From an uncultured Bacteroidia bacterium (lineage in GTDB: Bacteria > Bacteroidota > Bacteroidia > Bacteroidales > Prolixibacteraceae), in assembly GCA_903854235.1 (NCBI GenBank), contig CAINVV010000193.1, positions 1 through 61,924 on the forward strand: DNA of 61,924 bases, in the 5' to 3' direction. The first letter of the stretch is position 1. Each line of letters begins with the position of its first letter. The notes under the pieces are model-generated. The model made no database searches, was not told the DNA's origin, and saw only the letters and a program-made list of their open reading frames with translations. The translations under genes and the position numbers were made by a program. Shown here in pieces: positions 58,012 through 61,924 of the stretch.

Positions 58012-59841
58012 ATGTTCAAAAGAATTTTAATCATCCTGCTACTTACGGGGAGAATGGTGATTGTCTGGGCTCAACCCGGAGAAAACCCGGATCGTATTCA
58101 GGCCTCTCCTTCCGTGCAAAAATCTGGCATTTTGCCGGATGAACTGGATGCCCGAATCAAAATGATCACCAACAGGATTGCTTTCGGAGAAGATCCCAAA
58201 CTAACCGAAGATTTCATCGTGGCCTGTGTTACACTCGATCCCAAATTCGACCGCCGGTTCACGGAGTTCAGTGGAGACCAGTGCGGCAGGTACCTAAGTG
58301 CCTTCTCCAGCCTGCAAATCCCGGAAAATCCAGTCGACATCAGGGAGGTGGCACGCAAGATCATCCTGACCCAAAAAGCAGATGGCAGATTTGGAAACGA
58401 CCATCTCAATTTTGACGACCCCATGAAACTGGAAGGCAACCATATGGCCCTATTGTGGGGAAACGGCAGATTGCTTACCGGTCTGATGGATTATTATGTA
58501 GCCAGCAAAGATCCCGCTGTTTTGCAATCGGCCATCAAACTGGGTAATTTTCTGCTAAAAACAGCTAGAAGCTGCATGCAAAAATCCGTCGTGGAAAGAT
58601 TCAAGACCATGGGTGCGATGGGATACATCTGCTTCACCCAAATTACCGACGGAATGGTCAAGTTGTACCAACAGACCTCCGACAAGAAGTACCTTCAATC
58701 CGCCTCCGCCATTTATCCGCTTCTGCCTCCGCTGGGGAACCAGCACAGCCATGGCTTTCTGAATACGCTTCTTGGGGTGATGCACCTGTATTCAGCCACC
58801 CACGATCTTCAACATCTTGCCTATGTCGAAAAGATTTACGCACAGGTATTGGAGGCTCCAGATTTCCTCATATCAGGTGGAGTGCCTGAGTTTTTCAATG
58901 CCGAAGGCACCAAGCCCGGTTCCAGGGATGAGGGATGTTCCGAAGCAGATTTTATCATGGTAAGCCTGGAACTATGGAAGGCAACAGGCAACGTGAAATA
59001 CCTCGACAGGGCTGAATATTGCCTATATAATGAACTGATGTACAATCAGTTCGAGTCGGGAGATTTTGGCAGTCATCCGATAGGAAAGAACTTTGGTTTT
59101 GAAGTGGCCACCTCACCCGGGCGATGCTGGTGGTGCTGCGACTACCACGGACTGCAGGCCATGCTGGAAGCAAGAAAAATCATTGTCACCAACCACAACG
59201 GTGAGAAGCTGGTCAATCTTTTTGCCCATACCAATTACCGGGATTCAGATATGGCCTTCACCCTTTCAAAAATTTCTGCGCGAAGTTCCTCCTACACACT
59301 CCGGATAGATTCCTGTAGAAATGTTGCGGAACCAATCGCCATCCGAATTCCCTCCTGGGCAACAGAGATTTCCCTCACTCTCAATGGCAAAAAGATCGAT
59401 GGCAAAAAAGAGAACGGATACCTGCTGGTCGAGAGGGTCTGGTCAAAATCTGACAAGCTTCAAATAGATTTGATTTACCGGTTAAAACTGATCACATCCG
59501 ACAAACAAATCTTTTCCATCACAAACATGCCTGCAACCCTTAAAAAAACGTCGCTGCAATACGGGCCTTACCTGCTTTCGGCCGACGATGGGTTCAATAC
59601 CTCTTTCCTTGCGGAGCCGGCCGGCCGGAATGTGATCTATCTTTCAGAGAAAGCAATTCAACCGACAGCTTCTGCTTTTAAGATGGTTCCTGCCTCCAAT
59701 CTGCTGGATGGCTATCTAAAAATGGAATACCGTCACGAAGGTTATTATGCCCCCGGAACTGTGATCCTTCGCCCAATGTCTGAGGTGACCTATGGCCATC
59801 AGGCCAACGTGCAGCTCTATTTCAATTTTGAGAAAAAATAA
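58012..59841 (+). CDS. GH127-type (DUF1680) glycosidase, exported
   Basis: 609 residues with a signal peptide (MFKRILIILLLTGRMVIVWA). Contains an alpha/alpha-barrel followed by a beta-sandwich domain. The zinc-cysteine cluster typical of GH127 beta-L-arabinofuranosidases is visible: E307-G-C309 in DEGCSE, and C372, C375 and C376 in RCWWCCDYHG, the last serving as nucleophile. Related families (GH146 and unassigned DUF1680) have the same pattern. With the GH92 gene after it, it probably belongs to a small glycan-degrading locus, not a complete PUL, because SusC/D genes are not in view. Confidence 0.87.
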   Translation: MFKRILIILLLTGRMVIVWAQPGENPDRIQASPSVQKSGILPDELDARIKMITNRIAFGEDPKLTEDFIVACVTLDPKFDRRFTEFSGDQCGRYLSAFSSLQIPENPVDIREVARKIILTQKADGRFGNDHLNFDDPMKLEGNHMALLWGNGRLLTGLMDYYVASKDPAVLQSAIKLGNFLLKTARSCMQKSVVERFKTMGAMGYICFTQITDGMVKLYQQTSDKKYLQSASAIYPLLPPLGNQHSHGFLNTLLGVMHLYSATHDLQHLAYVEKIYAQVLEAPDFLISGGVPEFFNAEGTKPGSRDEGCSEADFIMVSLELWKATGNVKYLDRAEYCLYNELMYNQFESGDFGSHPIGKNFGFEVATSPGRCWWCCDYHGLQAMLEARKIIVTNHNGEKLVNLFAHTNYRDSDMAFTLSKISARSSSYTLRIDSCRNVAEPIAIRIPSWATEISLTLNGKKIDGKKENGYLLVERVWSKSDKLQIDLIYRLKLITSDKQIFSITNMPATLKKTSLQYGPYLLSADDGFNTSFLAEPAGRNVIYLSEKAIQPTASAFKMVPASNLLDGYLKMEYRHEGYYAPGTVILRPMSEVTYGHQANVQLYFNFEKK

Positions 59842-59964
59842 AAAGGTTTTTTTGAAATTGCATTTTGCTGTCCGTAAACAGGATCATTTTCATTTACAAA
59901 TCAGGATATTTTAAGAGATTTAATTTCCGTGAACTCAAGGGATACAAGATGACGTCTCAACTTG

Positions 59965-59972
59965 TATATTTG
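59965..59972 (+). promoter_or_regulatory. Candidate -7 promoter element for the second GH92 gene
   Basis: TATATTTG fits the -7 consensus and lies 35 bases before the GH92 start at 60008. No -33 TTTG was seen at the right distance. Confidence 0.45.
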
Positions 59973-60007
59973 TGCCTTCCGATCTGCGTGATCCTACTAC
60001 TACAACG

Positions 60008-61924
60008 ATGAAAAGTACTGCTCTTTTTCTTGCTGCTTTTTTAGCAACTGGCTCAGTTATTGCCCAAAACAAACAGCTAACCGATTATGTCGACCCCTTC
60101 ACCGGAACAGGTGGCCACAAGGGAATCGGGTTCGGCAATACCTTTCCGGGAGCGGCCTACCCCTTCGGGATGATTCAGTTAAGTCCCGACAATGGAAATC
60201 AAGGTTGGGAATATTGCTCCGGATACCATTATCCTGACAGTATCATCGCCGGATTTTCGCACACCCACCTAAGCGGAACAGGTGTGGGCGATTTTGCGGA
60301 TATCTCGCTGATGCCGACCACAAAAGTAATAGACAAAAAATATTTCCTGCAATCTGAAGAATTCATCACGGAGTATTGCAAAGAGCACGGACTGAAAACC
60401 GATCAGTTTTTAAACCGGGATGGCCATCCTGCCCCTTTTACCAGAAACTACCTGTTGAAATACCGGTCCAAATTTTCACACAGTGAGGAGAAAGCATCTG
60501 CCGGCTACTATTGTGTCAGACTTCCGGAAGACGATATCGAAGTTGAACTTACCACAAGCGAACGTGTTGGAATGCACAGATACAGTTTCAACAAGGAAAC
60601 ATCACAACAGCATCTCATCCTAAACCTGGGATTTCACATCAACGACGATCGTTGTACGGATGGATTCATCACCTGCAAAACTCCTCAACTGGCAACGGGC
60701 TATCGTTTTTCTGCCGGTAAAGCAGGTGTGCAGCGGGTCTATTTTGCCATGCAGTTCTCGAGGCCTGTCATGAAGTACCAGCATTTTTTGGAAGAGGTCG
60801 CAGGTCTTGATTATGCCCGGGGGAAACAGCTGGCCGGCGTATTCACCTTTAATGGCAAACAGGGTAAAGAGCTGATGGTCAAAGTTTCCATCTCTTCCGT
60901 CAGTGTAGAGGGGGCTTTGCGTAACTTGAAAACCGCCGAAAAACTCGGTTGGGACTTTGGTGGGATGAAGGAAGCTACCAGAAAAAAGTGGAACGATGAA
61001 TTGTCAAGAATCAGCATCGTCTCCGGAAGTGAGGAGAAAAAATCAATTTTTTACACGGCACTCTATCACAGCTATCTGACTCCCTACCTCTTCTCGGATA
61101 CCGATGGTCAATACAAAAATTTCAAACAGCAACCCGATAAGGCCATCGGATATCGCCAATACACGGTTCTCTCGTTGTGGGATACCTTTCGGGCCCTCAA
61201 CCCCCTGCTGACACTTCTTCAGCCTGCCGTCGAAGGAGACATCATCGCATCGATGCTGGCCAAATACAAACAAATTGGGGAACTTCCCTATTGGGAAATT
61301 TCCGGAAACGAAGGTGGTTCTATGATCGGTTACCACGCTGCCTCTCTGATTGCAGATGCCGCAGATAAAGAAATTGGAAATTTCGACCTCGGCCTGGCCC
61401 TGGAAGCAATGGTGAAAACTTCAGAAACGAACCGGAAAGGTTTGGATTTTTACCGGAAGTACCATTTTGTCCCAACCGACAAGGAGAAGAGTGGGACCGT
61501 CTCCAAAACACTGGAATATTGCTACGACGACTGGTGCATCGCCAGGGTGGCAAAACAATTGGGGAAGAATGATCTTTATGAAAAATACCTGGAGCGTTCT
61601 GGTTACTACAAAAACCTATACGACCCAGCCTATCATCTGATGCGCGGAAAAAACAGCGACGGAAGCTGGTACGAGCCCTTTCATCCGCGCTTTGCCGAAT
61701 ACGGCAATCCACATACCGTGGAAGGAAACACCTGGCAATACTCCTTCTTTGCTCCCCACGACATGGAAGGACTGATCAAATTGTATGGAGGAAAATCCGG
61801 AATGGAGATGATGCTCGATAGTCTATTTACCCAAACCAAGGAGCTGCTGGGCGAAGACACGGATGATGTGACCGGACAAATCGGTCAATATGCCCAGGGG
61901 AATGAACCCAGTCACCACGTGGCC
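60008..61924 (+). CDS. GH92 alpha-mannosidase, exported (truncated by window end)
   Basis: The frame is open from ATG at 60008 to the window end (639 residues, no stop). Signal peptide MKSTALFLAAFLATGSVIAQ, then the GH92 N-terminal domain (TDYVDPFTGTGGHKG, FSHTHLSGTGVGDF) and most of the catalytic domain (LSLWDTFRALNPLL, NEPSHHVA at the end). The acid-residue motif NEPSHH is included, but the base motif (GNDDCG in the other copy) lies beyond the window. It differs from the first GH92 in having a plain signal peptide rather than a lipoprotein signal. The exo-mannosidase role is very likely. Confidence 0.93.
   Translation, partial: MKSTALFLAAFLATGSVIAQNKQLTDYVDPFTGTGGHKGIGFGNTFPGAAYPFGMIQLSPDNGNQGWEYCSGYHYPDSIIAGFSHTHLSGTGVGDFADISLMPTTKVIDKKYFLQSEEFITEYCKEHGLKTDQFLNRDGHPAPFTRNYLLKYRSKFSHSEEKASAGYYCVRLPEDDIEVELTTSERVGMHRYSFNKETSQQHLILNLGFHINDDRCTDGFITCKTPQLATGYRFSAGKAGVQRVYFAMQFSRPVMKYQHFLEEVAGLDYARGKQLAGVFTFNGKQGKELMVKVSISSVSVEGALRNLKTAEKLGWDFGGMKEATRKKWNDELSRISIVSGSEEKKSIFYTALYHSYLTPYLFSDTDGQYKNFKQQPDKAIGYRQYTVLSLWDTFRALNPLLTLLQPAVEGDIIASMLAKYKQIGELPYWEISGNEGGSMIGYHAASLIADAADKEIGNFDLGLALEAMVKTSETNRKGLDFYRKYHFVPTDKEKSGTVSKTLEYCYDDWCIARVAKQLGKNDLYEKYLERSGYYKNLYDPAYHLMRGKNSDGSWYEPFHPRFAEYGNPHTVEGNTWQYSFFAPHDMEGLIKLYGGKSGMEMMLDSLFTQTKELLGEDTDDVTGQIGQYAQGNEPSHHVA

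Overview
The window is chromosomal DNA of a Bacteroidota bacterium, most likely from the Bacteroidales/Marinilabiliales side of the phylum. The evidence is a PstS-like/TPR/ExbB/ExbD/ExbD/TonB cluster, a thrA / phosphoglycerate-mutase-like / thrC operon, a bacterial serine palmitoyltransferase, GH92 and GH127 glycosidases, many signal peptides ending in A-Q, and several TAnnTTTG-type -7 promoter elements. I found no rRNA, tRNA, CRISPR array, transposase or phage gene.

Layout. 1-7 kb (minus strand): bcp and recA end at a strong terminator, followed by the threonine operon thrA, a phosphoglycerate-mutase-like probable homoserine kinase, and thrC. 7-12 kb: a TPR/SPOR protein, clpS, an isoprenylcysteine-methyltransferase-like membrane protein and an S9 peptidase. 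12-18.8 kb: the energy-transduction cluster (PstS-like lipoprotein, TPR protein, ExbB, two ExbD, TonB), closed by a bidirectional terminator. 18.8-25.1 kb: accessory and stress genes, including exported superoxide dismutase, exported YciI-like and exported isochorismatase-like proteins, plus malQ, an AHSA1-like protein, TauE/SafE and an SDR. 25.1-27.9 kb: a GH92 lipoprotein and a WG-repeat protein separated by a heptamer repeat.

28.4-42.7 kb is the most striking metabolic block. Leucine-catabolism-type genes (methylcrotonyl-CoA carboxylase beta and alpha, methylglutaconyl-CoA hydratase, an acyl-CoA dehydrogenase) run directly into the lower mevalonate pathway (type 2 IPP isomerase, class II HMG-CoA reductase, a GHMP kinase, diphosphomevalonate decarboxylase, mevalonate kinase). 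A UbiA prenyltransferase, lipoyl synthase, a flavoprotein reductase and a CWC protein follow. No HMG-CoA synthase or HMG-CoA lyase is present, so HMG-CoA made from leucine could feed isoprenoid synthesis. The carboxylase beta gene carries one in-frame TAG.

42.9-51.9 kb is a second unusual block ending in a strong terminator: a LytS/LytTR two-component pair, a PqqD-like protein, an ATP-grasp ligase, a fold-type III PLP decarboxylase, a urea-transporter/M23-peptidase fusion, a TPR/outer-membrane-barrel protein and a TPR protein. It looks like a pathway that makes, moves or processes an unidentified amino-acid or peptide-derived compound.

52-62 kb: two tandem M14 carboxypeptidase-family proteins, one lacking the zinc-site residues, then serine palmitoyltransferase with an SDR, a GH127-type protein, and a second GH92 gene cut by the window end.
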